64,000 bases of DNA from Postechiella marina. Its GTDB lineage: Bacteria > Bacteroidota > Bacteroidia > Flavobacteriales > Flavobacteriaceae. The notes beneath the pieces are model-generated. The model did not search any database. It was given only the letters and a program-made list of their open reading frames with translations, and had not been told where the DNA came from. Every line of letters starts with the position of its first letter. The stretch's first letter is position 1. Below, one piece after another: positions 35,023 through 43,998 of the stretch. The stretch covers positions 1 to 64,000 of the forward strand of contig NZ_BAABCA010000002.1 of assembly GCF_039538365.1 (NCBI RefSeq), written 5' to 3'. The translations under genes were made by a program, and so were the position numbers.

Positions 35023-36492
35023 ATGACAAACATTAAACAACTCTGTAAACTCTCTATATTAACACTTTTAATAACCTGCTATAACTGCAGTAGTTTTTTA
35101 GAACAAGAACCTGGATCGCAAACCTCTATCACCGAGCAACTATCAAGTTTTGAAGGCATTGTAACAGCTCTAAATGGCGCATACTCTAGTTTAGAAGAAA
35201 ATGTTAGAGGCGAACGTTTTGCTGTATATGCCGATTTACAATCTGGAAACATAACTTTTACGCCAACCGAAACCGGAAGTAATATTGGACAAATTACACC
35301 TGCAAGAAACTTAGAAAACATTTATCATTTTACTGATTTGGCTACGGAAAGTGATTTTAGCTCCTTTTACAATTCTAGTTACGATATTATAAACCAATCA
35401 AACCTAATTCTAGAGTATGTTGAAACGCTTACAAATATCTCTGAAACCGAAAGAAATCAAATAAAAGCTGAAGCTTTAACAATTAGAGCCTATGCTCACT
35501 TTTTACTAGTCAATGTATATGCACAACATTATAGTTTTACTACAAATGCTAGCCATACAGGTATTGTTTATAATAAAACAACATTAACCAATGGCATAAC
35601 TTACCCAGCAAGAGAAACCGTAAAAAACACATATGCTTTTATAATAGACGATTTAATAAACGCCCTCGATTATTATTCAGACTTTGTTCTATTAAATGGG
35701 CCAACCTACTCCTATTTTAATAAAACCAATACGCAAGCACTTTTGGCTCGAGTATATATTTACAAAGGCGATTGGCAAAATGCTTACGATGCTGCAAACA
35801 ACGTTATTTTAAACTCAGGAATTACCTTAACACCATCTGAAAACTATATTTCGGAATGGGAAAAACCCGACTTACCAATCTCAGAAATTTTGTTAGAGTT
35901 CTCAATACCTAGAGATACAGGTGGCAATGTTGGTGGTTCTATGTCTAGCTTTTTTGGTTTTACATCAACCTCTAATTATGCAGATTATGTAGCATCAGTA
36001 GATTTAATAAATCTATACGAAACTAATGACTTAAGAAGTCAACTATTTCTTGAAGAAAACTTATCAACCTTAGTAGATAGTGAACTAGAAAATGTGCCTT
36101 ATAATTTTACTAAGAAATTTCAAGACAACCCTGGATATGTTGGCATTAGACTTAGCGAAATGTATTTAATACGTGCCGAAGCTTCTTTAGGTCTTGAATT
36201 ATTTGAAGATTGTAAAAACGATATTAATATTATAAGAAATAGAGCGAACGCTACACTTCTAGATAGCACAGATAATTTAGAAACAGCCCTTTTACTAGAA
36301 CGCAGAAAAGAACTATGCTTTGAAGGGCAATACCTGTTCGATTTAGCTAGAAATAAAAAAGACCTTATTAAAAATCAAGGCTGTATATCTACAACATGCA
36401 CTTTAAATTATCCATCTGGCAAATATATATTACCAATTCCAGAAAGTAACCTAGACCTTAACGAAAACCTAACACAAAATGACACATACTAA
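35023..36492 (+). CDS. SusD/RagB-family surface lipoprotein
   Basis: 489 residues from ATG 35023, 4 bases after the SusC stop; an ATG at 35005 overlapping SusC is less likely because it adds six residues before the signal. The mature N-terminus CSSFLEQEPGSQ is typical of SusD. NQSNLILEYVETL and IKAEALTIRAYAHFLLVNVY form the TPR-like helices, and IRLSEMYLIRAEASL, then LLLERRKELCFEGQYLFDLA, are C-terminal signatures. It caps the SusC barrel and captures the ligand at the cell surface. Confidence 0.9.
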   Translation: MTNIKQLCKLSILTLLITCYNCSSFLEQEPGSQTSITEQLSSFEGIVTALNGAYSSLEENVRGERFAVYADLQSGNITFTPTETGSNIGQITPARNLENIYHFTDLATESDFSSFYNSSYDIINQSNLILEYVETLTNISETERNQIKAEALTIRAYAHFLLVNVYAQHYSFTTNASHTGIVYNKTTLTNGITYPARETVKNTYAFIIDDLINALDYYSDFVLLNGPTYSYFNKTNTQALLARVYIYKGDWQNAYDAANNVILNSGITLTPSENYISEWEKPDLPISEILLEFSIPRDTGGNVGGSMSSFFGFTSTSNYADYVASVDLINLYETNDLRSQLFLEENLSTLVDSELENVPYNFTKKFQDNPGYVGIRLSEMYLIRAEASLGLELFEDCKNDINIIRNRANATLLDSTDNLETALLLERRKELCFEGQYLFDLARNKKDLIKNQGCISTTCTLNYPSGKYILPIPESNLDLNENLTQNDTY

Positions 36493-37951
36493 AACACTAC
36501 TTGCAGTAATTACACTCTTTGTCTTAATGGTGTCATGCTCAAAAGATGATGATGCTACTAACAACGTACCTAGCTATGTTAGGTTTAATTTTTTAACCAA
36601 TAGCAATAACGAACCTCTAGAATACCCTCAGGTTAGCAGTGCTATAATTCCATCTAGAAACTACACCAATACAAGCATAAAAACTTTAAAAATCCCGGTA
36701 ACACTTACCTCTTATACATTAAAAAACGAAGTTACCGTAAATTATAGTGTAACCACTAGTGCAGATGCTAGCGTATTTAAAATAAACCCAATAAACCAAC
36801 TAAGCTTTAAAAACAATAAACTAACAGATACTATTTATGTTAGTTTTAATGAGCGTTGGACAGATGAAGAAAACATTGTTTTAAATCTAGAATCTGTATC
36901 AGATACTTCAATACACCTTGGAAATATAAACGACACATATCCCAATACAAGTTTCACTATTAACTTAGGAGACATTTTAACGTCCTATACTTTATCAGAA
37001 AACAGAATTGAAATAGAAGGAATTGCAGGTGAAGAAATAGAGTTTGAAGTTAATTTTCCTAACGGATATATTGCTTCTGAAATTGAAAATATTGAAATAC
37101 TCGAATTTTTAAATGGATTTGATTATAGCATTTCTACAGATAACTCTAAAAATGATGATACAACAATTAGTTATAAAATTACTTTAAACGAAGACATTAA
37201 TAATGATGATGTATTATACCAAACCATTATTACTCTTGTAGACACAGAAAATTATAACGCTACAGGAAACACCAAACTACAAATTGTTAAACCTATTAAA
37301 ACGCCAAGAGACCCAGATGTAAATACAGCTAGTCATTTTTACGATTTATCTAATGGTTTTTATAGAACGTATCTTGAACATTGGAACGATTTTAATAACG
37401 ATGGTGTTTGTGCATGGCAAAGTACTTTTGCCTTTACCTACCCTGTTATTGTAGAATCTACAAACGAAAATGCTGTACTTTATGATGATAATGGCACAGA
37501 AGATCCGCTAGACGATATTTATCATCATGCCTTTCAAATTGGCTTCGATAGTCCTTTCGCAACAACTACAGTAAACTCTTTTAACCTAAAAAGATATTTT
37601 TCTAACGATAGTGGCTCGCGAGCAAATTCTCCAGGATTTAATGTAAATCCAGCCATAGAATTCTATCCAGAAAACGGAACAAGTACAACAAATGGCACCG
37701 TTTTAATTATACCTCAGTTTTTAACCATATCTAGCACCAACGGAAACAGCCATGCAATCGCTATTTCTGGCGAAGGCACATACTACGAAGTTAGTCCTGG
37801 TGTTTTTGAAATTAAGTTTCAATTAAATCTTACAAATGATGAAGTTTTTGGAGGCACCATTACATCAAATTATATGCTATACAATACAAATAGCTATACA
37901 GACCCAGAAGATCTAACAACTAATAATTGTGTAACCGTATATACGCTGTAA
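36479..37951 (+). CDS. Surface lipoprotein of the SusCD operon (SusE/F position)
   Basis: 490 residues. A lipoprotein signal ends VLMVSC (C20), followed by SKDDD, the acidic motif that sends flavobacterial lipoproteins to the surface. The first 300 residues are beta-rich with Calx-beta or DUF4843-like features (IPVTLTSYTLKNEVTVNYSV). The C-terminal part (ASHFYDLSNGFYRTYLEHWN) is Asp/Asn-rich and not recognised; DNGTEDPLDD near residue 340 could bind calcium. The start overlaps SusD by 14 bases. Its position suggests it binds the same ligand outside the cell. Confidence 0.6.
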   Translation: MTHTKTLLAVITLFVLMVSCSKDDDATNNVPSYVRFNFLTNSNNEPLEYPQVSSAIIPSRNYTNTSIKTLKIPVTLTSYTLKNEVTVNYSVTTSADASVFKINPINQLSFKNNKLTDTIYVSFNERWTDEENIVLNLESVSDTSIHLGNINDTYPNTSFTINLGDILTSYTLSENRIEIEGIAGEEIEFEVNFPNGYIASEIENIEILEFLNGFDYSISTDNSKNDDTTISYKITLNEDINNDDVLYQTIITLVDTENYNATGNTKLQIVKPIKTPRDPDVNTASHFYDLSNGFYRTYLEHWNDFNNDGVCAWQSTFAFTYPVIVESTNENAVLYDDNGTEDPLDDIYHHAFQIGFDSPFATTTVNSFNLKRYFSNDSGSRANSPGFNVNPAIEFYPENGTSTTNGTVLIIPQFLTISSTNGNSHAIAISGEGTYYEVSPGVFEIKFQLNLTNDEVFGGTITSNYMLYNTNSYTDPEDLTTNNCVTVYTL

Positions 37952-37956
37952 ATACT

Positions 37957-39102
37957 ATGAAAACAAATCTTATATTAGTCTTTATTACCGCTACTCTTAT
38001 AGTTTCTTGTAAAACCGATAATAAAGCAACATACACGAATATAGATAAATTAAGAGCGGTTTACTCTAACGGAGACCCTACTAAATGGCCTGCACCAAAT
38101 TTAGATAGTACAATAAACAAATCGACTTTTAAAGATATTGGAGCTTTACCCAAAGTAGAACACCCAGAATACAACCCGTATAGCAAGGAAAAATCTAAAT
38201 TGGGTAAAACCTTGTTTTTCGACCCAAGATTATCTGTTAGCGGGCAAATAGCTTGTGCATCTTGCCACAATCCAGAATTAGCTTGGACCGATAATTCTAC
38301 ACGTTCCTTTGGTCATAACAGACAAACAGGAGCAAGAAACTCTATGACCATTCTAAACTCTGCTTTTGCACATTCACTATTTTGGGATGGTCGTGCTTCT
38401 AGCCTAGAAGACCAAGCGAGATTTCCTATAGGAGACCCGCTAGAAATGAATGAAAAATTAAATATTGCTGTAGATAAAATAGCAAATATAAAAGGCTACA
38501 AACCGTTATTTAAAGCTGCGTTTGGTAACGACTCCGTATCTCTTAAACGAATTCAGTTTGCTATTGCAACCTTCGAACGTACTGTAAACAGCTATAAAAC
38601 TAAATTCGACAAGTTTGTTGAGGGCGATTCTACAAAACTTAACAATCAAGAAGTTTTAGGGCTACACCTATTTCGTACTAAAGCAAGATGTATTAATTGC
38701 CACAACACACCGTATTTTTCAGATAACCAATTTCATAACGACGGGCAAACACTTTTTGGCACCAAAGACGAAGATTTTGGGCTATACAACGTGACTAAAA
38801 AAATGGCAGATATTGGTAAAATTAGAACCCCAACTTTAAGAGAAGTTGCCAGAACAGGCCCATGGATGCATCACGGTAATTTTCCTAGTCTATTAGATGT
38901 TGTTCAGTTTTACAACCTTGGTAACCCAGCTCCAATCCAGAAAAAATATCTAGGTAAAGGTAGAGACTCTTTAATACCAAACACATCGCCTATTTTAAAA
39001 AAATTAAATCTTAATAAACCAGAAATAGAAGCCTTAATTGCTTTTATGGAAACCTTGTCGTCTAGCAAAGGACGCACACTAATACCAAAACTCCCACAAT
39101 AA
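37957..39102 (+). CDS. Di-heme cytochrome c peroxidase (CcpA/MauG family) lipoprotein
   Basis: 381 residues from ATG 37957. The signal ends LIVSC (C18), so it is a periplasmic or outer membrane lipoprotein. Two c-type heme sites are present: CASCH at about 100-104 and CINCH at about 245-249. FFDPRLSVSG, LFWDGRASSLEDQA and PTLREVARTGPWMHHG are standard for bacterial di-heme peroxidases. It reduces H2O2, or in the MauG branch oxidises a protein or peptide side chain. It lies 5 bases after the lipoprotein gene, so it is part of the SusCD operon, an unusual partner. Confidence 0.9.
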   Translation: MKTNLILVFITATLIVSCKTDNKATYTNIDKLRAVYSNGDPTKWPAPNLDSTINKSTFKDIGALPKVEHPEYNPYSKEKSKLGKTLFFDPRLSVSGQIACASCHNPELAWTDNSTRSFGHNRQTGARNSMTILNSAFAHSLFWDGRASSLEDQARFPIGDPLEMNEKLNIAVDKIANIKGYKPLFKAAFGNDSVSLKRIQFAIATFERTVNSYKTKFDKFVEGDSTKLNNQEVLGLHLFRTKARCINCHNTPYFSDNQFHNDGQTLFGTKDEDFGLYNVTKKMADIGKIRTPTLREVARTGPWMHHGNFPSLLDVVQFYNLGNPAPIQKKYLGKGRDSLIPNTSPILKKLNLNKPEIEALIAFMETLSSSKGRTLIPKLPQ

Positions 39103-39124
39103 ATAACAGCTAAAATTTAAAATT

Positions 39125-40576
39125 ATGAAAAAACAATTACTTTTATTTGCCTCTATTCTTGGGGCCTTAGCATTAAACGCTCAAGTTACCTTAGTTAAAG
39201 AAATTAACGATAATGGCACATCTAATTCTAACCCTTCAAGCTTAACCGTTTTTGATGGAAAAATCTTTTTTGCTGCAGATGATTCTAATGGTTCTAACAC
39301 TCCTGGCGGTGCCGATTTAGGAAAAGAACTTTGGATAACAGATGGAACTGAAGCTGGAACTACATTTATTAAAGATATTCGTCCTGGTTCTAATAATAGT
39401 TCTCCTTTTAATCTTTTTACCTTTAAAAACCAATTTTACTTCACTGCTTACGATGGCAATAGTTCAGAACTATGGACTTCTGATGGAACAGAGGCAGGAA
39501 CAACAAAAGTAGATATTATGCCTTCTATTTTTGGTGAAGCACCACAGCGTTTTGTAGAACTTAACGGAAAGGCCTACTTTACAGTTGGCAGCCAACCAGG
39601 AACAGGTGCAGAAACAACAAATAAACTTGTAGAGTGGGATGGTACTAACGATGCTGTACAAGTAGCAGATTCTGGAACAGGTTACGAATCGGTAGCTGCA
39701 AATATGATTGCTTTTAATAACCTTTTATTTATATACATGAATTATTCTACAGACGATGCAACCTATGGAAGAGAGCTGTATACGTACAACCCAGACTCTG
39801 ACACTTTTACTTTGGTTAAAGATATTGATACTGGAGATGGAGATTCTAGCATAAGTAACTTTACCTTAATTGGATCTGAGTTGTTTTTTGAAGCCGATAA
39901 TGCCTTATGGAAAACAGATGGTACAACAGCAGGAACCGTTGCTGTTACAAATGCTACGAGTCTTGGTGGCATTAATAATTTATACGCATGGAATGGAAAA
40001 CTATTTTTTGAGGGTGATGATGGTACTAATGGCGATCAACTTTATGTTTTAGACCCTATATCAAATAGCATTACTAACCTAAGTAATATTTCTGGAACGA
40101 ATAATAACCACAACCCTTCGGATTATGCTGAATACGGTGGCTATTTATATTACCGAGGTGAAGATGCTAACGATAATAAAGGCCATCTTTTTAGAACCAA
40201 TGGCACTACAATAGAACAACTAGACGATACCATTATTGACATAGACGAGATTACCGTATTAAACGACATTTTATACTTTGAAGGAGATAACGGTACCACA
40301 GGAAACGAACTATACAGTTTTGACCCTTCTACTCTATCTATCTCTAATATTAATGCTGGTGTAATAAATGTATTCCCTAATCCTGCTACAGAATATATTA
40401 TGGTACCTAAAAGCTTAATAAAAGCTAATTATGCCATTCATGACATAACGGGTAAAAAAGTATCAGAAGGTATTATTACTTCAGAAAAAATAGATATTAA
40501 CCTAAACAACGGTATGTATTTATTTAATGTAAAAACAGACGTAATTAATATCACTAAAAAAATCTTGGTTAAATAA
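39125..40576 (+). CDS. ELWxxDGTxxGT-repeat protein with T9SS sorting domain
   Basis: 483 residues. A signal peptide ends ALNAQ. Several repeats follow: ELWITDGTEAGT (about residue 62), ELWTSDGTEAGT (about 115), LWKTDGTTAGT (about 260) and shorter ones, which together suggest a beta-propeller. The tail INVFPNPATEYI, with YAIHDITGKKV and a final KKILVK, is a type A sorting signal for type IX secretion and surface attachment. Probably the last gene of the SusCD-peroxidase operon, 22 bases after the peroxidase; a terminator follows. Role unknown, possibly binding of the imported ligand. Confidence 0.85.
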   Translation: MKKQLLLFASILGALALNAQVTLVKEINDNGTSNSNPSSLTVFDGKIFFAADDSNGSNTPGGADLGKELWITDGTEAGTTFIKDIRPGSNNSSPFNLFTFKNQFYFTAYDGNSSELWTSDGTEAGTTKVDIMPSIFGEAPQRFVELNGKAYFTVGSQPGTGAETTNKLVEWDGTNDAVQVADSGTGYESVAANMIAFNNLLFIYMNYSTDDATYGRELYTYNPDSDTFTLVKDIDTGDGDSSISNFTLIGSELFFEADNALWKTDGTTAGTVAVTNATSLGGINNLYAWNGKLFFEGDDGTNGDQLYVLDPISNSITNLSNISGTNNNHNPSDYAEYGGYLYYRGEDANDNKGHLFRTNGTTIEQLDDTIIDIDEITVLNDILYFEGDNGTTGNELYSFDPSTLSISNINAGVINVFPNPATEYIMVPKSLIKANYAIHDITGKKVSEGIITSEKIDINLNNGMYLFNVKTDVINITKKILVK

Positions 40577-40605
40577 TTAATAGCAAATTAAAACTCCATT
40601 TTTAG

Positions 40606-40634
40606 AAAAGCCTCGTTAATTCGAGGCTTTTTTT
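40606..40634 (+). terminator. Intrinsic terminator of the SusCD-peroxidase operon
   Basis: AGCCTCG and CGAGGCT stem followed by seven T, 30 bases after the T9SS gene. Confidence 0.9.
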
Positions 40635-40701
40635 ATAATTTTATGTAACAAAATCAAGGTTTTAGCGTTTAATAGACAATCAATCAAAAATCAATCTTAT
40701 T

Positions 40702-41802
40702 ATGCTAAAGCAATTCTTCATCATTTGCTCTGGCGCCGACACTGATATTTTAGAACAATGTTCTAAAGGTGAACAAAACAAATATGCAGGTATTGGCGCA
40801 ACCGTTTTCTTTACTGCTTTAATGGCTTTTATAGCTGCCAGCTATGCGCTTTATACTGTTTTCGACAATTATTTTGCAGCCATTGGTTTCGGACTTATTT
40901 GGGGTTTACTTATTTTTAATTTAGACCGGTTTATTGTGTCAACTATAAGAAAAAACGGGCGCTTCTTTAACGAGGTTTTGCAAGTTACACCAAGGCTATT
41001 ACTAGCCATTATTATAGCTATAGTTATCTCTAAACCTTTAGAGTTAAAAATATTCGAGAAAGAAATTAATCAAGTTTTATTAGAAGAAAAAAACGTTTTA
41101 ACCTTAGCAAATCAAAACCAAATATTAAAACAGTTTAGCCCAAACATAAAGGCGCTTGAAACAGAAATTTTAAACTTAAAAAAAGAGATTGAAGTTAAAC
41201 AAACCGAAGTAAACCAGCTATACAACACTTATATTGCAGAGGCCGAAGGCACAGCAGGCACTAAAAAACTAGGTAAAGGTCCTGTTTATAAAGAAAAACG
41301 CAACAAACACGATGCTTTACTACACGAGCTTGAGACATTAAAACTAGAAAACAAAACCAAAATAAAAGATTTAGAACAACGCATAGTTAAGCTTAACAAA
41401 AGTTACGATACACAGGTTACAAAAACCCAACCCATAATTAATAATTTTGATGGATTAATGGCACGTATTACAGCTCTAGACAAATTACCTTGGTTACCAT
41501 CTTTCTTTATTTTTCTATTGTTTTTAGCCATAGAAACATCGCCAATATTAGCTAAATTATTGACTACAAAAAGCGCTTACGATTTTAAGTTAGAAGAACA
41601 GGAATTAGCTTTAAAAACAAACATACTGCAAAATAAAAACCAAAGCGAAGCTTTACTAAAAACAGATTATGCTATTAATAATCGTGTTTACAGCGATATA
41701 AAAGACGAAAAAGAGTTGTATAACTATAAAAGAAAAAAGGCACGAGAACTTATAGAGTTACAAGCCGATGCCTTTTTTAAAAATCAAAAAAATGTTTTAT
41801 AA
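40702..41802 (+). CDS. DUF4407 membrane protein
   Basis: 366 residues. Three helices lie in the first 115 residues (AGIGATVFFTALMAFIAASY; AIGFGLIWGLLIFNLDRFIV), with the DUF4407 hallmark NLDRFIVSTIRK. A long coiled coil follows (about 120-255, alternating Glu/Lys/Leu), then a fourth helix (FFIFLLFLAIETSPIL), then a charged tail. The family is widespread in Bacteroidota and its function is unknown; the coiled coil suggests oligomerisation at the membrane. It ends exactly where the convergent STAS gene ends. Confidence 0.85.
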   Translation: MLKQFFIICSGADTDILEQCSKGEQNKYAGIGATVFFTALMAFIAASYALYTVFDNYFAAIGFGLIWGLLIFNLDRFIVSTIRKNGRFFNEVLQVTPRLLLAIIIAIVISKPLELKIFEKEINQVLLEEKNVLTLANQNQILKQFSPNIKALETEILNLKKEIEVKQTEVNQLYNTYIAEAEGTAGTKKLGKGPVYKEKRNKHDALLHELETLKLENKTKIKDLEQRIVKLNKSYDTQVTKTQPIINNFDGLMARITALDKLPWLPSFFIFLLFLAIETSPILAKLLTTKSAYDFKLEEQELALKTNILQNKNQSEALLKTDYAINNRVYSDIKDEKELYNYKRKKARELIELQADAFFKNQKNVL

Positions 41803-42105
41803 TTACGCTGCTGTTTCTGCAGTTATTTTTGTAGACATATCTGTTCTAAAATGCTCGTAAAGCTCTTTACAACCCATACCTATAATAGATAATTCTTTAT
41901 TTTTTATTATAGATTCGTTGTGCAAAGCTGCCAAAGCCTCAACACCTTGTTTATCCATCCACTCAATATTTTCAATACTAATGGTTAGCTTGTCTAGCTT
42001 ATCAAAAATGTTAGTAAATTCATTTTCAAACACACTCAAATTGGCTTTGTTAAGTATGCCTTTCATTTTAAAAAAACTGTTGTAACTGGTAATTTTCAAT
42101 TCCAT
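41803..42105 (-). CDS. STAS-domain protein (anti-sigma-antagonist-like)
   Basis: 100 residues. KGILNKANLSVFENEFTNIF, then LTISIENIEWMDKQGVEALA, form the STAS fold; the site usually carrying a phosphorylatable Ser reads DKQGVEAL, with Lys-Gln in place of the canonical Ser, so switching by phosphorylation is doubtful. Related to SpoIIAA and RsbV. No partner kinase lies nearby. It converges with the DUF4407 gene with no spacer, and no terminator hairpin is visible between them. Confidence 0.7.
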   Translation of the reverse strand: MELKITSYNSFFKMKGILNKANLSVFENEFTNIFDKLDKLTISIENIEWMDKQGVEALAALHNESIIKNKELSIIGMGCKELYEHFRTDMSTKITAETAA

Positions 42106-42318
42106 AATAATGAGTTTAAATTAATATATAATAAATTTGAGGGAGAAGTAATCTATTGATTACGATATAAATATATATTACAAAGTTAAACCACCACAAT
42201 TTATTCGACGAATCAACCATAAGTGTAGCTAAATAAAAATTACATGTCAAAAGCATCGATGTATTACATATACAAATGCTTTTCTTTATATTTACTATCT
42301 CAATTAAATGTTATTAAA

Positions 42319-42750
42319 ATGAAAAAGATTTTAGTTATTGCCTGCTTTTTAACCTTATGTATATGCAATGCACAGTCTAGCAAAAAGGCTGATATAAAAG
42401 CTATAGAAACTGTTTTAAAAAAACAACGCATTGCTTGGTCTAAGGGAGATCTTGAAGGTTTTATGAAAGGTTACTGGAAAAGTGATTCGCTTAAGTTTTA
42501 TAGTACTAGCGGATTAACATCGGGTTGGCACGACACATTTGAGAAATATGAAAAAGGGTACCCGTCTCTTGATGATATGGGAACTTTAAATTTTATTTTA
42601 AATGATATTACTAAAATTAGCGATAATGCTTATTATGTTATGGGTGAGTTTCATTTAAAACGAAAAATTGGAAATGCTAATGGTATTTTTATGCTTATTT
42701 TCAAGAAAATAAATGGAGAGTGGAAAATTATTGCTGACACTTCTTGTTAA
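42319..42750 (+). CDS. Secreted NTF2-like (SnoaL/DUF4440) protein
   Basis: 143 residues from ATG 42319, chosen because MKKILVIACFLTLCICNAQS is a complete signal peptide; an ATG at 42244 adds a non-signal extension. AIETVLKKQRIAWSKGDLEG, WKSDSLKFYSTSG and IFMLIFKKINGEWKIIADTS give the alpha-beta cone fold of the NTF2/DUF4440 superfamily. Periplasmic, with unknown ligand. The following acetyltransferase gene starts 4 bases after its stop. Confidence 0.8.
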   Translation: MKKILVIACFLTLCICNAQSSKKADIKAIETVLKKQRIAWSKGDLEGFMKGYWKSDSLKFYSTSGLTSGWHDTFEKYEKGYPSLDDMGTLNFILNDITKISDNAYYVMGEFHLKRKIGNANGIFMLIFKKINGEWKIIADTSC

Positions 42751-42754
42751 GCCT

Positions 42755-43228
42755 ATGAAAACAATATTAAGAATTGCTACACTTGACGACCTACCAACTT
42801 TACTAAATTTTGAGCAAGGTGTTATTGAAGCAGAACGCCCTTTTAACCCTACACTTAAAGAGGGTAAGATTAATTATTATAACATTAACGAGTTAATAAA
42901 AAATGATGAATCTGAGGTTTTTGTTGCAGAAGTTGGCGGTAAAATAGTGGCTTCTGGATATGCTAAAATTAAAACAGACCGACCTTATTTAAAGCACAGC
43001 AAACAGGGGTATTTAGGCTTTATGTTTGTTGATGATAATTATAGAGGCCAAGGTTTAAATAAACTTATTAATAATGCATTATTTAAATGGTGCAAGTCTC
43101 GAAATGTTTTTGAAATTAGGTTAGATGTTTATAACAACAACATTCCTGCTATTAAGGCTTACGAAAAGGTTGGTTTTAAAAAACACATGATTAATATGCG
43201 GTTAAATATAAAAGACATGGATGTGTAA
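42755..43228 (+). CDS. GNAT-family N-acetyltransferase
   Basis: 157 residues from ATG 42755. The GNAT fold reads from ILRIATLDDLPTLLNFEQGV, through VFVAEVGGKIVASGYAKI, to the acetyl-CoA pyrophosphate loop YRGQGLNKLINNALFKW (motif A) and YNNNIPAIKAYEKVGFKKH (motif B). It transfers acetyl groups to an amine; the substrate is not predictable. It starts 4 bases after the NTF2-like stop, so the pair is likely co-transcribed. It converges on the PhnA gene across repeat copy B. Confidence 0.88.
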   Translation: MKTILRIATLDDLPTLLNFEQGVIEAERPFNPTLKEGKINYYNINELIKNDESEVFVAEVGGKIVASGYAKIKTDRPYLKHSKQGYLGFMFVDDNYRGQGLNKLINNALFKWCKSRNVFEIRLDVYNNNIPAIKAYEKVGFKKHMINMRLNIKDMDV

Positions 43229-43265
43229 TAACATAGCTCTAAACCATGAACTTTATAGGTTTGCT

Positions 43266-43414
43266 TGCGTTAGGGATTGATGCGGCATCCTTTTTTAAAA
43301 CCTTAATAAAAAAATTACTTTGAGCTTAGAAATTGCCTGTGTTATAAGCACTAACAAATTGTTGTGCTGTTTAAAAAAGATATAGCAGAAAGCCCGACCC
43401 TTGTGGTAACGCCC
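43266..43414 (-). repeat. Dispersed intergenic repeat, copy B
   Basis: Read on the minus strand it begins GGGCGTTACCACAAGGGTCG and ends CAATCCCTAACGCA. The body holds GGCTTTCTGCTATATCTTTT and a final AAAAAAGGATGCCGCATCAA. Its inner loop is longer than in copies A and C. It begins 5 bases after the stop of the PhnA gene, in that gene's direction. Confidence 0.75.
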
Positions 43415-43419
43415 AAATA

Positions 43420-43998
43420 TTATGTTTTTTTTACGTAATCTGTAATTATAACTATTTGTGTTGGGCCTACTTTACCTTCTATATATTTTTCGTTATCGCG
43501 ATCTAATCTTATATTTCTTACTGGTGTGCCTTGTTTGGCTATCATGCTTGAGCCTTTTACCTTTAAATCTTTAATAAGCACAACAGAATCTCCTGCCTGT
43601 AAAATAACACCGTTTACGTCTCTATGTATTACTTTATCTGCTGGGTTTTCGCCCTCGCCTGTAGATTTTGCAAACTCTAGTGCATCGTCTTCTAGGTACA
43701 TCATGTCTAACAAGTCTTGTGGCCAACCTTCTTTTCTTAGCCTAGATAACATACGCCAAGCTACAATTTGTACAGGTTGGTGTTCGCTCCACATACTGTC
43801 GTTTAAACAACGCCAATGGTTAGCGTTGGTTGTTTCTGGGTTTTCTATTTGGTCTATGCAAATGTTACAGGCTACAATAGATTTATTTAAACTTACATCT
43901 TTTATTGGTGCTAGTGTATAAATGCTTAAATTTTCTTGGTTTTTACATAGTTCGCAACAACCGTTTGCTCTTTTATTTAGTTCTCTCTCTAAGCTCAT
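43420..43998 (-). CDS. PhnA/YjdM-family zinc-ribbon protein
   Basis: 192 residues. The N-terminal zinc ribbon has four Cys (CCELCKNQ near residues 14-18 and CNICIDQ near 44-47). The C-terminal SH3-like PhnA domain carries VILQAGDSVVLIKDLKVKGS and a final PTQIVIITDYVKKT. Long bacteroidal PhnA proteins have an extra middle segment (NHWRCLNDSMWSEHQPVQIV) as here. Despite the name, the family is not needed for phosphonate breakdown and its role is unknown. Monocistronic. Confidence 0.85.
   Translation of the reverse strand: MSLERELNKRANGCCELCKNQENLSIYTLAPIKDVSLNKSIVACNICIDQIENPETTNANHWRCLNDSMWSEHQPVQIVAWRMLSRLRKEGWPQDLLDMMYLEDDALEFAKSTGEGENPADKVIHRDVNGVILQAGDSVVLIKDLKVKGSSMIAKQGTPVRNIRLDRDNEKYIEGKVGPTQIVIITDYVKKT

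Noticed and set aside
37957..39102. Methanobactin-type MbnH/MbnP pair
   Set aside because: The peroxidase is MbnH-like only in general family terms and no MbnP-like four-Cys partner lies beside it.
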